Below are positions 1 to 5,649 of a stretch of DNA of 12,080 nt, piece after piece. The stretch covers positions 1-12,080 of the forward strand of contig JAGTWP010000041.1 of the NCBI GenBank assembly GCA_018260755.1, given 5' to 3'. Origin of the DNA: Candidatus Altarchaeum sp. (GTDB lineage Archaea > Altiarchaeota > Altiarchaeia > Altiarchaeales > Altiarchaeaceae). Below the pieces are notes generated by a model, which did not search any database, was not told the DNA's origin, and saw only the letters and a list, made by a program, of their open reading frames with translations. A program made the translations under genes and the position numbers. Each line of letters starts with the position of its first letter. Positions within the stretch are counted from its first letter, which is position 1.

Positions 1-97
1 TATTGTTAAGTTTAATTTATTTATGAATTTAATTTAGTAATATATAAAATTACAAATCAATAATGTTGTTTATATGACTAAAGTTTTGCGTTTTACT

Positions 98-150
98 TTT
101 TTAACCTCGCTGTTGCTCAGATATTTTCAAATCTTTGCGATTTTGAAAAT
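98..150 (-). repeat. Diverged copy of a hairpin-plus-tail repeat
   Basis: Read on the minus strand from 150 to 98, this begins with an imperfect hairpin (ATTTTCAAAATC, then GCAAAGATTTGAAAAT) and continues into a tail containing GAGCAACAGCGAG. The plus-strand sequence at 3028-3078 has the same layout: an ATTTTAAAATCT/AGATTTTAAAAT hairpin with the shared core CAAAGATTT, then GAACGAAGTGAG. The two align over about 50 bases with roughly a third of positions changed. I infer that they are members of one dispersed family. Confidence 0.45.
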
Positions 151-178
151 GCGATTTAAAAATTGCGATTTAAAAATA
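137..178 (+). repeat. Three tandem 14-bp units
   Basis: Three consecutive 14-base units begin with GCGATTT at 137, 151 and 165. The second and third are identical over 13 bases, and the first differs at two or three positions. The first unit is also the 3' arm of the hairpin in the dispersed repeat at 98-150, so the tandem may have grown from that element. Confidence 0.7.
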
Positions 179-306
179 GCAAGTTAACTTTTGTAGTATA
201 TTTACCTTAATATACATTTGTCACAATTTTAGTAGATAAGCACCCATAAAGTAGAGTAATATAATTTAATTTACCTTGTTTTATTGAGGGGATACAAAAT
301 AAATTT

Positions 307-328
307 ATTATTCTTTTATTATTCTTTT
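307..328 (+). repeat. Two tandem 11-bp units
   Basis: The unit ATTATTCTTTT occurs twice in a row (307-317 and 318-328) about 75 bases upstream of the first gene. It may be simple slippage in A+T-rich DNA, or part of a pyrimidine-rich control region. No function can be assigned. Confidence 0.6.
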
Positions 329-382
329 ATTACAAATTTTATAATTGGATATTAATTTATATTAAAAACAAATTTTTAAATG

Positions 383-402
383 TTGGATATTTAATTATCC
401 AA
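383..402. promoter_or_regulatory. Dyad abutting the first start codon
   Basis: TTGGATA (383-389) and TATCCAA (396-402) are perfect inverted repeats around a six-base spacer. The right arm ends one base before the ATG at 404. The position suits an operator overlapping a leaderless transcription start, or a hairpin that would hide the start. I cannot tell these apart. Confidence 0.4.
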
Positions 403-403
403 A

Positions 404-634
404 ATGCAGTCAATTCAAACGATAGAGGAAATAAAGAAAAAATTTAAGAACAAATGGGTGTTGATGGGGGTTGCGGAAGAAGATAAGTTAGGGCGAACAA
501 TTAGCGGCAAGGTGCTTGCCAATAGCGAGAATAGAGACAATACTTATGCTATGCTGAAAAATTTTGTAGGAAAGTATGTTTACCACTTCTACACAGGTGA
601 AATTCCTGAAGAAGGATATGCGGTGGCTTTTTAA
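404..634 (+). CDS. Small DUF5678-like protein, partner of the retropepsin gene
   Basis: This is a 76-residue soluble protein with no membrane segment or signal peptide. The motif order (TIEEIKKKFKNKWVL near residue 6, a central acidic EEDKLGR, then KYVYHFYTGEIPEEGYAVAF at the C-terminus) matches my recollection of a small archaeal/bacterial family often annotated DUF5678. That family commonly sits directly before a clan AA aspartic protease gene, as here: the next start codon is one base past this stop. The function is unknown; the pairing suggests the product acts with, or is cleaved by, the protease. No Shine-Dalgarno motif precedes the ATG (context ccaaaATG). The DUF number is from memory and moderately sure. 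That the gene is real is well supported by the coupled spacing and conserved ending. Confidence 0.7.
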   Translation: MQSIQTIEEIKKKFKNKWVLMGVAEEDKLGRTISGKVLANSENRDNTYAMLKNFVGKYVYHFYTGEIPEEGYAVAF

Positions 635-635
635 A

Positions 636-1022
636 ATGGCTGAACACAAAATAAAAAGAGGTGTCGGAGTTATTACATTTGAGATAGAAATAGAAGATAA
701 AACAGGAAAATAAAAAATAAATATGGCATTAGATACGGGAGCAAGATATGTTATAATGACATGGAACTTTGCAGAAATTCTTGGTTACGAATCAGACGCC
801 ACAACAAAAAGAATACCTATAATTACCGCGAGCAGCGTCGAAAAAGTGCCGCTTATAATTTTAAAATCTGTCAGCGTGCTTGGTAAAAAAGCGGAAAATG
901 CCCCCGCGGTGGTTTATAATTTCATAGATAAAAGTTATGTTGATGGACTTTTGGGATTGAGTTATCTTATGAACTTTGATATTTACCTATACTTCAGAAA
1001 AGATGTATTGAAAATAAATTAA
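636..1022 (+). pseudogene. Retropepsin-like (clan AA) aspartic protease interrupted by an in-frame TAA
   Basis: One frame runs from ATG 636 to the stop ending at 1022 and is broken only by TAA at 711-713. The first 25 codons (MAEHKIKRGVGVITFEIEIE...) and the 99-codon part after ATG 723 join without a frame change into about 128 residues, the normal size for single-domain archaeal retropepsin-like proteases. Visible hallmarks are the catalytic ALDTGA (Asp 4 counted from ATG 723) and the second-half VDGLLGL motif. Enzymes of this fold act as homodimers, each subunit giving one catalytic Asp. Starting at 723 would remove the first beta-strand and leave only three residues before the catalytic Asp, so a stable dimer is doubtful. 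The stop could be a single substitution, a read-through signal or a sequencing error. TAA rather than TAG argues against pyrrolysine. It follows the DUF5678-like gene by one base. Confidence 0.8.
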
Positions 1023-1044
1023 AATCACGCATTCAAACTTGGAT

Positions 1045-1075
1045 AAATTTCATAAAATTTAATAAATTTAAAATG
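1045..1075 (+). repeat. 31-bp direct repeat, copy 1, ending in the ATG at 1073
   Basis: The 31 bases ending with this start codon are identical to 1488-1518, which ends with the ATG of the next gene. The block reads CATAAAATTTAATAAATTT through its middle and carries TTTAAAATG at the end. It probably holds promoter and start-site information (TATA-like AATAAATTT). Confidence 0.8.
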
Positions 1076-1498
1076 TATAAAAAAACAAAGATATTAATAA
1101 TATTAGGAATATTGTTATTTTTAACAAATGTAGATGCGTATAATAATTGTATTTGTGATAAATCAAATGTGGGCAGCAATCCATCAATTGTTTTTAATCA
1201 AAACTTTCAAAATTATAATCCTCCTATTACAACCATGCCATGGTGTTCTATTAATCCGCCATTATTAGGAAGAGATTTACATTTTTATTTATTTTTGGCA
1301 GGAGTGTTTGTAATGGTAGTTTTATTATTATCATTCTCGAGAATAGATTGGATGTGGGGTATTTTTGTAATTGGTTTTTATATGTTATTTAATAATTTAT
1401 TTAATTTCTTTTGCTTTCAATATCCATTTCCGCTTATTGTGCTAATGTTTTTATTAGGAGCAGCAGTATGGTATTTCAAAGGACGGAAAATTTCATAA
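1073..1498 (+). CDS. Small secreted-side membrane protein, unknown function
   Basis: A 141-residue protein that I do not recognise as any named family. Residues 5-20 form an N-terminal hydrophobic segment after KK and end at VDA, which resembles a signal peptide or first membrane anchor. Residues 22-68 are a polar loop rich in Asn, Pro and Ser with three cysteines (Cys26, Cys28, Cys58) that could form disulfides or bind metal outside the cell. Three more hydrophobic segments follow, at about 71-89, 92-113 and 119-134, and the protein ends in a basic KGRK tail expected on the cytoplasmic side. The ATG lies in the TTTAAAATG context shared with the next gene. The C-terminal codons overlap the first bases of the second copy of the 31-bp repeat. 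The GH57 gene starts 17 bases downstream, so co-transcription is likely. Confidence 0.65.
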   Translation: MYKKTKILIILGILLFLTNVDAYNNCICDKSNVGSNPSIVFNQNFQNYNPPITTMPWCSINPPLLGRDLHFYLFLAGVFVMVVLLLSFSRIDWMWGIFVIGFYMLFNNLFNFFCFQYPFPLIVLMFLLGAAVWYFKGRKIS

Positions 1499-1518
1499 AA
1501 TTTAATAAATTTAAAATG
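1488..1518 (+). repeat. 31-bp direct repeat, copy 2, ending in the ATG at 1516
   Basis: This is an exact duplicate of 1045-1075. It begins inside the last codons of the membrane-protein gene (its C-terminal KIS and stop) and ends with the GH57 start codon. The identity to the start of the preceding gene is the main reason for choosing ATG 1516 over the upstream in-frame ATG at 1411. Confidence 0.8.
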
Positions 1519-2889
1519 GCATCAATTGTATTTTATTTTGAGGTTCATCAGCCGAGACGACTGAAATGGTTTTGGCCTGATAGTGTCCGAAATGAAAATG
1601 TGGAAAATATTGAGAAATTTTACTACGACGACGATGAAAACAAAAAGATTTTTGAAAAGGTAGCGAAAAAGTGTTACTGGCCGACAAATAAAATTTTGCT
1701 TGGTTTGATAGATAAATTTAAGAATCAGAATAAGCGATTTAAAATTGCATTTTCAATAACGGGAACATGGCTTGAACAATGTGAAAAGTATGAACCCGCA
1801 TTGCTTGACACATTTAAGCAGATGGTGGAAAGCGGTTGCGTAGAATTTCTTGATGAAACATACTATCACAGTTTAGCAGGACTTTTTGCAGATAAAAGCG
1901 AGTTTAGAGAGGAAGTAAAATTACACAGGAATGCAATGAAGGAAATTTTAAATTTTTCCCCGAAGGTGTTCAGGAATACAGAATTACTTTACAATAATGA
2001 AATTGCAAAAGAAGTGGAAAATTTAGGATATGCCGGAATTTTTACGGAAGGTATTGAAAGAATATTAGGTGGAAGAAGTCCGAATTTTATATATAATGCA
2101 AAAACAGATAAATCAAACGATAAATCAAATAAATCAAACCTTGCTGTCTTGCTGAAGAATTATAAAATGAGCGATGATATTGCGTTCAGATTTTCGTGGA
2201 GAAACTGGAATGAATTTCCTTTGACAGCAGATAAATATGCGAGATGGCTTTCTGCCAGTGAAGGAGAGGTTATAAATTTATGTATGGATTATGAGACATT
2301 CGGCGAGCATCAGTGGGCAGAAACAGGCATATTTGAATTTCTGAAATTTTTGCCGGATGAAATTTTGAAACATGAAAATCTGGACTTTTTAACTCCAACA
2401 GATGCGATTTCAAAATATAAAAACACAGATGTGAACAAAGGTAAGATAATTGATGTTCCGTGGGATAAGACAATTTCATGGGCTGATACCGAGAGAGACC
2501 ACAGTGCGTGGCTTGGAAATCATAATCAGCTGTTGTGCTTTTCGGAAGTTCAGCGCATCGCTTATTTAATTGGCAAAATTTCAGATGAATCGGCAAAGCT
2601 CGAATTTAAAAAAATCTGGAGGTATCTGCTTACGAGCGACCATTATCATTATATGTCTACAAAAAATATTGCCGACCAGGAAATCCACAATTATTTCAGC
2701 AACAGAACCAATGCTTATGACGCAGCAGTAAATTTGATGTCAATAATTTCCGATTTAAAGGAGAAAATTTTAATTCAACTGCTCAATGAGGCAACATATC
2801 AAAAAGAAAAAATAAAGCAGGAAAAAGAAATAATAGAAACTGAACAAAGAAAAGAGACACATATGAGGAGCAGGATATTTAAAATGTGA
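1516..2889 (+). CDS. GH57 family alpha-amylase-like glycoside hydrolase
   Basis: A 457-residue cytoplasmic enzyme without signal peptide, predicted to hydrolyse or rearrange alpha-1,4-glucans such as archaeal glycogen. GH57 landmarks appear in order: HQP at 11-13; FLDETYYHS at 111-119; FRNTELLY at 152-159, whose Glu156 is the likely nucleophile; and MDYETFGEHQW at 257-267, whose Asp258 is the likely acid/base. The motifs match the methanogen-type (MJ1611-like) alpha-amylase subgroup more than 4-alpha-glucanotransferases or branching enzymes. Residues 197-208 (TDKSNDKSNKSN) come from an in-frame 12-bp DNA repeat. The C-terminus (about 420-457) is Lys/Glu-rich and probably helical. The start is set by HQP sitting close to the N-terminus and by the TTTAAAATG context. 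An upstream in-frame extension to 1411 lies inside the previous gene and was rejected. Confidence 0.88.
   Translation: MASIVFYFEVHQPRRLKWFWPDSVRNENVENIEKFYYDDDENKKIFEKVAKKCYWPTNKILLGLIDKFKNQNKRFKIAFSITGTWLEQCEKYEPALLDTFKQMVESGCVEFLDETYYHSLAGLFADKSEFREEVKLHRNAMKEILNFSPKVFRNTELLYNNEIAKEVENLGYAGIFTEGIERILGGRSPNFIYNAKTDKSNDKSNKSNLAVLLKNYKMSDDIAFRFSWRNWNEFPLTADKYARWLSASEGEVINLCMDYETFGEHQWAETGIFEFLKFLPDEILKHENLDFLTPTDAISKYKNTDVNKGKIIDVPWDKTISWADTERDHSAWLGNHNQLLCFSEVQRIAYLIGKISDESAKLEFKKIWRYLLTSDHYHYMSTKNIADQEIHNYFSNRTNAYDAAVNLMSIISDLKEKILIQLLNEATYQKEKIKQEKEIIETEQRKETHMRSRIFKM
2107..2139 (+). repeat. In-frame 12-bp coding repeat in the GH57 gene
   Basis: GATAAATCAAAC (2107-2118) is followed by GATAAATCAAAT (2119-2130) and a partial AAATCAAAC. 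It encodes a hydrophilic DKSN/DKSN/KSN linker. It falls between the nucleophile region and the acid/base motif, probably in a surface loop, and looks like replication slippage tolerated by the fold. Confidence 0.75.
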
Positions 2890-2918
2890 GGAAAACTTTA
2901 AATTTGTAAATTTATTTG

Positions 2919-3121
2919 GTAACTACTCACAGGTTAACAAAATTTACTGAAAATTTATAAATAAATTTTCAATCTTAAAAAATATTTCAAATATTTTTTA
3001 ATACCTGCAAAACTTTCAAAAAATACAATTTTAAAATCTCAAAGATTTTAAAATACACGAACGAAGTGAGCGTAAAAATCAAAAAATTTACCTGTAATTT
3101 TTTGGGCGGGTGAGTAGTTAC
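2919..3121. repeat. Composite palindromic element (nested hairpins, about 200 bp)
   Basis: Perfect 12-bp outer arms, GTAACTACTCAC (2919-2930) and GTGAGTAGTTAC (3110-3121), enclose a smaller ACAGGT/ACCTGT pair (2929-2934, 3090-3095) and three perfect local hairpins. These have 9-bp arms with a four-base loop (2949-2970), 13-bp arms with a one-base loop (2975-3001), and 12-bp arms with a CAA loop (3028-3054). The last hairpin runs directly into a tail (3051-3075) that also occurs in the CCA-enzyme gene. No reading frame of note is present. It could be a miniature inverted-repeat element, a bulky terminator after the GH57 gene, or a structured RNA. The lipoprotein gene starts 23 bases after the right arm. 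Confidence 0.7.
3028..3078 (+). repeat. Hairpin-plus-tail repeat copy
   Basis: A perfect hairpin (ATTTTAAAATCT, CAA loop, AGATTTTAAAAT) is followed by a tail ending in CGAACGAAGTGAGCGTAA. The last part (3051-3075) is identical over 25 bases to 6467-6491 in the CCA-enzyme coding region. The whole unit is similar to the minus-strand sequence at 98-150. Confidence 0.7.
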
Positions 3122-3143
3122 TTTATTTGTTATATACTTTAAA

Positions 3144-3803
3144 ATGTTAAAAATGCAGGGGAAAAATTTATCTTTGGTATTTGCAGCAGGTGTCGTCGGA
3201 ATTGTTTTAATTCTCGTCTTGATTTCCGGATGTATGGAAAATGCTCAAAATAAAGAAGTAAATGATACAACTTACTATAAAAGTATAGCGAAGGATAACA
3301 TTAAGACAGAATATGAATGGAAGATTCTTGAATTAAAGGCAACTACACTCAAAGCGGCAAGCGAAAATGATGAATTAATTGAAAACGAAACCGAAGAAAT
3401 TTTGAAAAATCTTACAAAGGATAATTTATTAAACGCGGCGGATGAATATGGATTGGGCGAGGAAGAAATTTCCTACATAAAAGGCATGACTGCAGAGGAC
3501 TTTGAAAATTTCAAAAATGAAACATTGAAGCCCTACGCCACTGATGAGGCAAAGAAAAATATAATAGATACAATTAAGGAAGCCGCTGATGAATATAATT
3601 TTACAATATTGGATGTTAAATCAAAGGATGAAATAAAAAACATTGATACCTATTTTGATGCCTATTCAATTGGTGAAGGGATGAAGGAAGATGTAAAAAA
3701 AAAGATGAATAATGGAACTTATGTTGCTATTATTGAGATGGATGTTGCCACAAAATTTAATGTTGCTGAAATTTGCGATGGAAAAGGAAAGATCATTAAA
3801 TGA
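3144..3803 (+). CDS. Secreted lipoprotein of unknown function with six N-glycosylation sequons
   Basis: A 219-residue exported protein. A short basic N-terminus (K3, K7) leads into a hydrophobic stretch at about 10-28 and a lipobox LISGC, so Cys30 is the likely lipidated residue anchoring it to the outer face of the membrane. The mature part is acidic, mostly helical in appearance, and has no recognisable catalytic motif. It carries six Asn-X-Thr sequons (Asn40, 81, 89, 125, 152, 190), which fits archaeal surface glycosylation. I do not recognise the family; a substrate-binding or surface-structural role would be guesswork. Two ATGs are possible (3144 and 3153); the first has the TTTAAAATG context used by neighbours. 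One of the two ~70-bp direct repeats begins seven bases after the stop. Confidence 0.75.
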   Translation: MLKMQGKNLSLVFAAGVVGIVLILVLISGCMENAQNKEVNDTTYYKSIAKDNIKTEYEWKILELKATTLKAASENDELIENETEEILKNLTKDNLLNAADEYGLGEEEISYIKGMTAEDFENFKNETLKPYATDEAKKNIIDTIKEAADEYNFTILDVKSKDEIKNIDTYFDAYSIGEGMKEDVKKKMNNGTYVAIIEMDVATKFNVAEICDGKGKIIK

Positions 3804-3809
3804 GGAAGT

Positions 3810-3878
3810 GTTGCTGTAAATAAGTAAGTAATTTATTTTTGGTGGGCATTACTTCTTAGTCACTACCAAAATTTATTA
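3810..3878 (+). repeat. Direct repeat A bracketing the methyltransferase cassette
   Basis: These 69 bases match 5091-5160 with two substitutions and one missing base, in the same orientation. Internally there is a TTTTGGT/ACCAAAA dyad and an AAGTAA/TTACTT pair that cross each other, so they can fold as alternatives or as a pseudoknot. It lies seven bases after the lipoprotein stop and could act as a terminator. The equivalent copy B follows a gene on the opposite strand, which makes a purely terminator role less certain. Confidence 0.85.
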
Positions 3879-3926
3879 ATTCGTCAATATTTTGTGCCGG
3901 AGTCATTTTGATATATTACATAACCA
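3879..3926. other. Short spacer, nothing recognised
   Basis: Between repeat A and the stop of the minus-strand remnant frame there is only A+T-rich sequence without dyads, repeats or codon structure that I can support. Confidence 0.5.
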
Positions 3927-4214
3927 TCATTTAACATTTGAAAGAAGTTTTTTATTATAATTAATTACCGCTGGTAAATTATTTATATTTATTAGAATGT
4001 CATTTGTAATGTCTATGTAATCACGATCGTTTATGGGATTAACTAATAGTATTCTCTCATTTCTATAATCGAGTTTGACAAATAGATTATAGTCAATCTG
4101 CTGACTTTTTACACTATTGAAACAGATTAATGAATCGAATATTGGGTGTAAAATGTTGATAGATTCACTATAACATATTATTGTTCTAAATTTAACTTTT
4201 CTTGAGATAATTTT
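3927..4214 (-). pseudogene. Startless reading frame after the methyltransferase; possible restriction-endonuclease C-terminal remnant
   Basis: Minus-strand codons from 4214 to the TGA at 3927-3929 are open for 95 residues and read like genuine protein: SLICFNSVKSQQIDYNLFVK is followed by LDYRNERILLVNPINDRDYI and a NDILININNLPAVINYNKK tail. The frame contains no ATG, GTG or TTG. Its first 37 bases overlap the 3' end of the methyltransferase in the -1 frame, and a TAA at 4215-4217 closes it upstream. In type II restriction-modification loci the endonuclease gene often abuts the methyltransferase, so I infer that this is the C-terminal end of a lost partner. Alternatives are translation by -1 slippage in the A6 run of the methyltransferase's ...AATAAAAAATTA, a non-standard start, or chance. 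I do not recognise the endonuclease family. Confidence 0.5.
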
Positions 4215-5035
4215 TTATTTATAACTTTTTTATAGGACTCCATTATTTCGTATCCAACATAATTTCTTTCCAAATCTCTTGCCACCTTTAAAGTTGTTCC
4301 GGACCCTGCAAAAGGATCAAGAACAGTGTCTCCGACATAAGTAAAAAGACGAATACACCTATAAACTATTTCTTCAGGCATAATTGCAGGATGTTCTCCA
4401 AAAGCAGAATCTTTTTTATTAGGAATAGGAATATTCCATATTTGTTTCGTCCATTCTATCCATTCTTTTTCAGTTAACTTACTTTTTTCTTTTAGTTCTT
4501 CAGGCAGATTATTTAATGGCTTTCCATCCTTAACATAAACAGTTACGAACTCTATAGTATTTTGAGCATAAAAATTTCGTGGGTAGGGATAACTTCCAAA
4601 CATCAATGCTTTAGACGGATTTGTTCTGTTCCAAATATACATATCGTATAAAAATAAATTTGTTTCTCTCAAAATAGAATGTTGTATATCTGCATTAATA
4701 TCAAAAATATGCCTATTATAGTGGGTATCCATCTTACTTTTCATCATAGGCATCAAAGGAACATTAATTATTAATTTGCCATTAGGAACAAGAACTCTTT
4801 CGCATTCTTTCCAGACACATAATAGTTCCTGAATATACTTTTTGTAATCTTCAATATCTCCAATTTGTGAGTCATTCTTTTCAGAAAGCTTTTTATTTTG
4901 ATATCCGTCTTTTGAATAATCTTTAATATTAAAATATGGTGGAGAAGTTATAATTAAATGAATGGAATTATCAGAAATTTCCGACATATTCCTTGCGTCC
5001 TTATAGTAAACTTTATTCAACCAATTTTCTTTCAT
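4178..5035 (-). CDS. Beta-class DNA methyltransferase (N4-cytosine or N6-adenine type)
   Basis: A 285-residue S-adenosylmethionine-dependent enzyme that methylates an exocyclic amino group in DNA. The catalytic motif IV TSPPY (residues 30-34) precedes the AdoMet-binding motif I DPFAGSGTT (240-248); this order defines the beta class. SPPY rather than DPPY is commoner in N4-cytosine enzymes, but target base and site cannot be read from sequence. The central region (NRTNPSKALMFGSYPYPRNF, 136-155, and AFGEHPAIMPEEI, 211-223) is typical of stand-alone type II methyltransferases. Length is normal and the C-terminus looks intact. It starts in ttaaaATG. It lies between two ~70-bp direct repeats, with a possible endonuclease remnant immediately downstream, so it may now be an orphan or epigenetic methylase rather than half of an active restriction system. 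Confidence 0.9.
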   Translation of the reverse strand: MKENWLNKVYYKDARNMSEISDNSIHLIITSPPYFNIKDYSKDGYQNKKLSEKNDSQIGDIEDYKKYIQELLCVWKECERVLVPNGKLIINVPLMPMMKSKMDTHYNRHIFDINADIQHSILRETNLFLYDMYIWNRTNPSKALMFGSYPYPRNFYAQNTIEFVTVYVKDGKPLNNLPEELKEKSKLTEKEWIEWTKQIWNIPIPNKKDSAFGEHPAIMPEEIVYRCIRLFTYVGDTVLDPFAGSGTTLKVARDLERNYVGYEIMESYKKVINKKLSQEKLNLEQ

Positions 5036-5090
5036 TTTAATTTATTATTGAAGTTTTGTGTCTATATTAAGTTTTAATTGTCTATAATTG

Positions 5091-5160
5091 GTTGCGGTAA
5101 ATAAGTAATGTAATTTATTTTTGGTGAGCATTACTTCTTAGTCACTACCAAAATTTATTA
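5091..5160 (+). repeat. Direct repeat B bracketing the methyltransferase cassette
   Basis: This is the second copy of the repeat at 3810-3878, 70 bases long. AAGTAATG (5103-5110) pairs perfectly with CATTACTT (5129-5136), and TTTTGGT (5119-5125) with ACCAAAA (5147-5153). The two helices interlock, as in a pseudoknot or a switch. It lies between the methyltransferase start and the 3' end of the SecB-like gene (stop at 5171). Relative to that gene the repeat is in the reverse sense to copy A and its gene. Confidence 0.85.
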
Positions 5161-5170
5161 TAGGTTAAAT

Positions 5171-5620
5171 TTATTGAATATATCTTGTCACATCACTATT
5201 AACCTCTGTCGGTTGAACTGTTTGCTCTTTTCCCAGATGAACATGCGGAATTGGAAATGGCGGAGGAAGTTGTATCTCTCTTGAAATAACTGCGGTCTCC
5301 ATCATACAATTAGAAATTATGGAGTTATGGACAGTTTCTGCCATCTCCTGCGGAAGGTGCTTATTTTCACTTGACTCCCATTCTTTAAGTGCATTATTTG
5401 CTTCTTCTGGATTTGCTGGAACATAAATTTCTCCCTCTATTCTTATAAATCCAATATTCGGCTCATAATTACTTGCGAAAACAAATCCCACAGATAAACC
5501 GTTTTCTGCCTTCGTAAGATGTGTTAAAGTGCTTTTGCTGCTTATCTGTATTGTTTGTCCGCTTGTTCCGCTTCCGAATTTTCTTGATTCAATTGCTTTA
5601 TAACTTGCAGTTACATTCAT
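5171..5620 (-). CDS. Conserved hypothetical protein, possibly archaeal SecB-like
   Basis: A 149-residue soluble protein without membrane segments. The pattern is beta-rich in the first half (SVGFVFASNYEPNIGFIRIE at 43-62), then an acidic helix-like stretch (PEEANNALKEWE) and a C-terminal LPPPFPIPHVHL (118-129). NYEPNIG followed by a helix and a LPPPxPxP tail recalls archaeal hypothetical proteins described as SecB-like (for example MJ0357), which are thought to bind unfolded proteins. This is recollection, not a search, so the function is tentative. The last 20 residues are polar and probably disordered. The start context is accaaaATG on the minus strand. Divergently placed from the helicase fragment, it shares the repeat-rich spacer at 5621-5911. 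Repeat B begins 11 bases after its stop. Confidence 0.6.
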   Translation of the reverse strand: MNVTASYKAIESRKFGSGTSGQTIQISSKSTLTHLTKAENGLSVGFVFASNYEPNIGFIRIEGEIYVPANPEEANNALKEWESSENKHLPQEMAETVHNSIISNCMMETAVISREIQLPPPFPIPHVHLGKEQTVQPTEVNSDVTRYIQ

Positions 5621-5649
5621 TTTGGTTTTATCTTTTTGATTTATTATAT

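Larger units (their letters stand above)
1..403. other. Non-coding A+T-rich leader region
   Basis: I see no convincing gene in this stretch. It contains a hairpin-plus-tail repeat copy (98-150, minus orientation), three tandem 14-bp units (137-178), two tandem 11-bp units (307-328) and a dyad directly before the first gene (383-402). All of these are listed separately. The rest is low-complexity A+T-rich sequence. A promoter for the gene at 404 must lie here, but the base composition makes any TATA-box assignment arbitrary. Confidence 0.6.

Noticed and set aside
711-713. Recoded stop (pyrrolysine or selenocysteine) in the protease
   Set aside because: The codon is TAA, whereas pyrrolysine uses TAG and selenocysteine TGA, and no downstream recoding hairpin is evident.
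1411-1515. N-terminal extension of the GH57 frame by 35 residues
   Set aside because: It overlaps the membrane-protein gene in another frame. GH57 enzymes have HQP close to the N-terminus, and ATG 1516 has the same 31-bp upstream block as its neighbour.
2270-2596. Minus-strand open frame opposite the GH57 gene
   Set aside because: It lies wholly within well-supported coding sequence, has Cys/His/Leu-rich composition typical of antisense frames, and shows no family motif.
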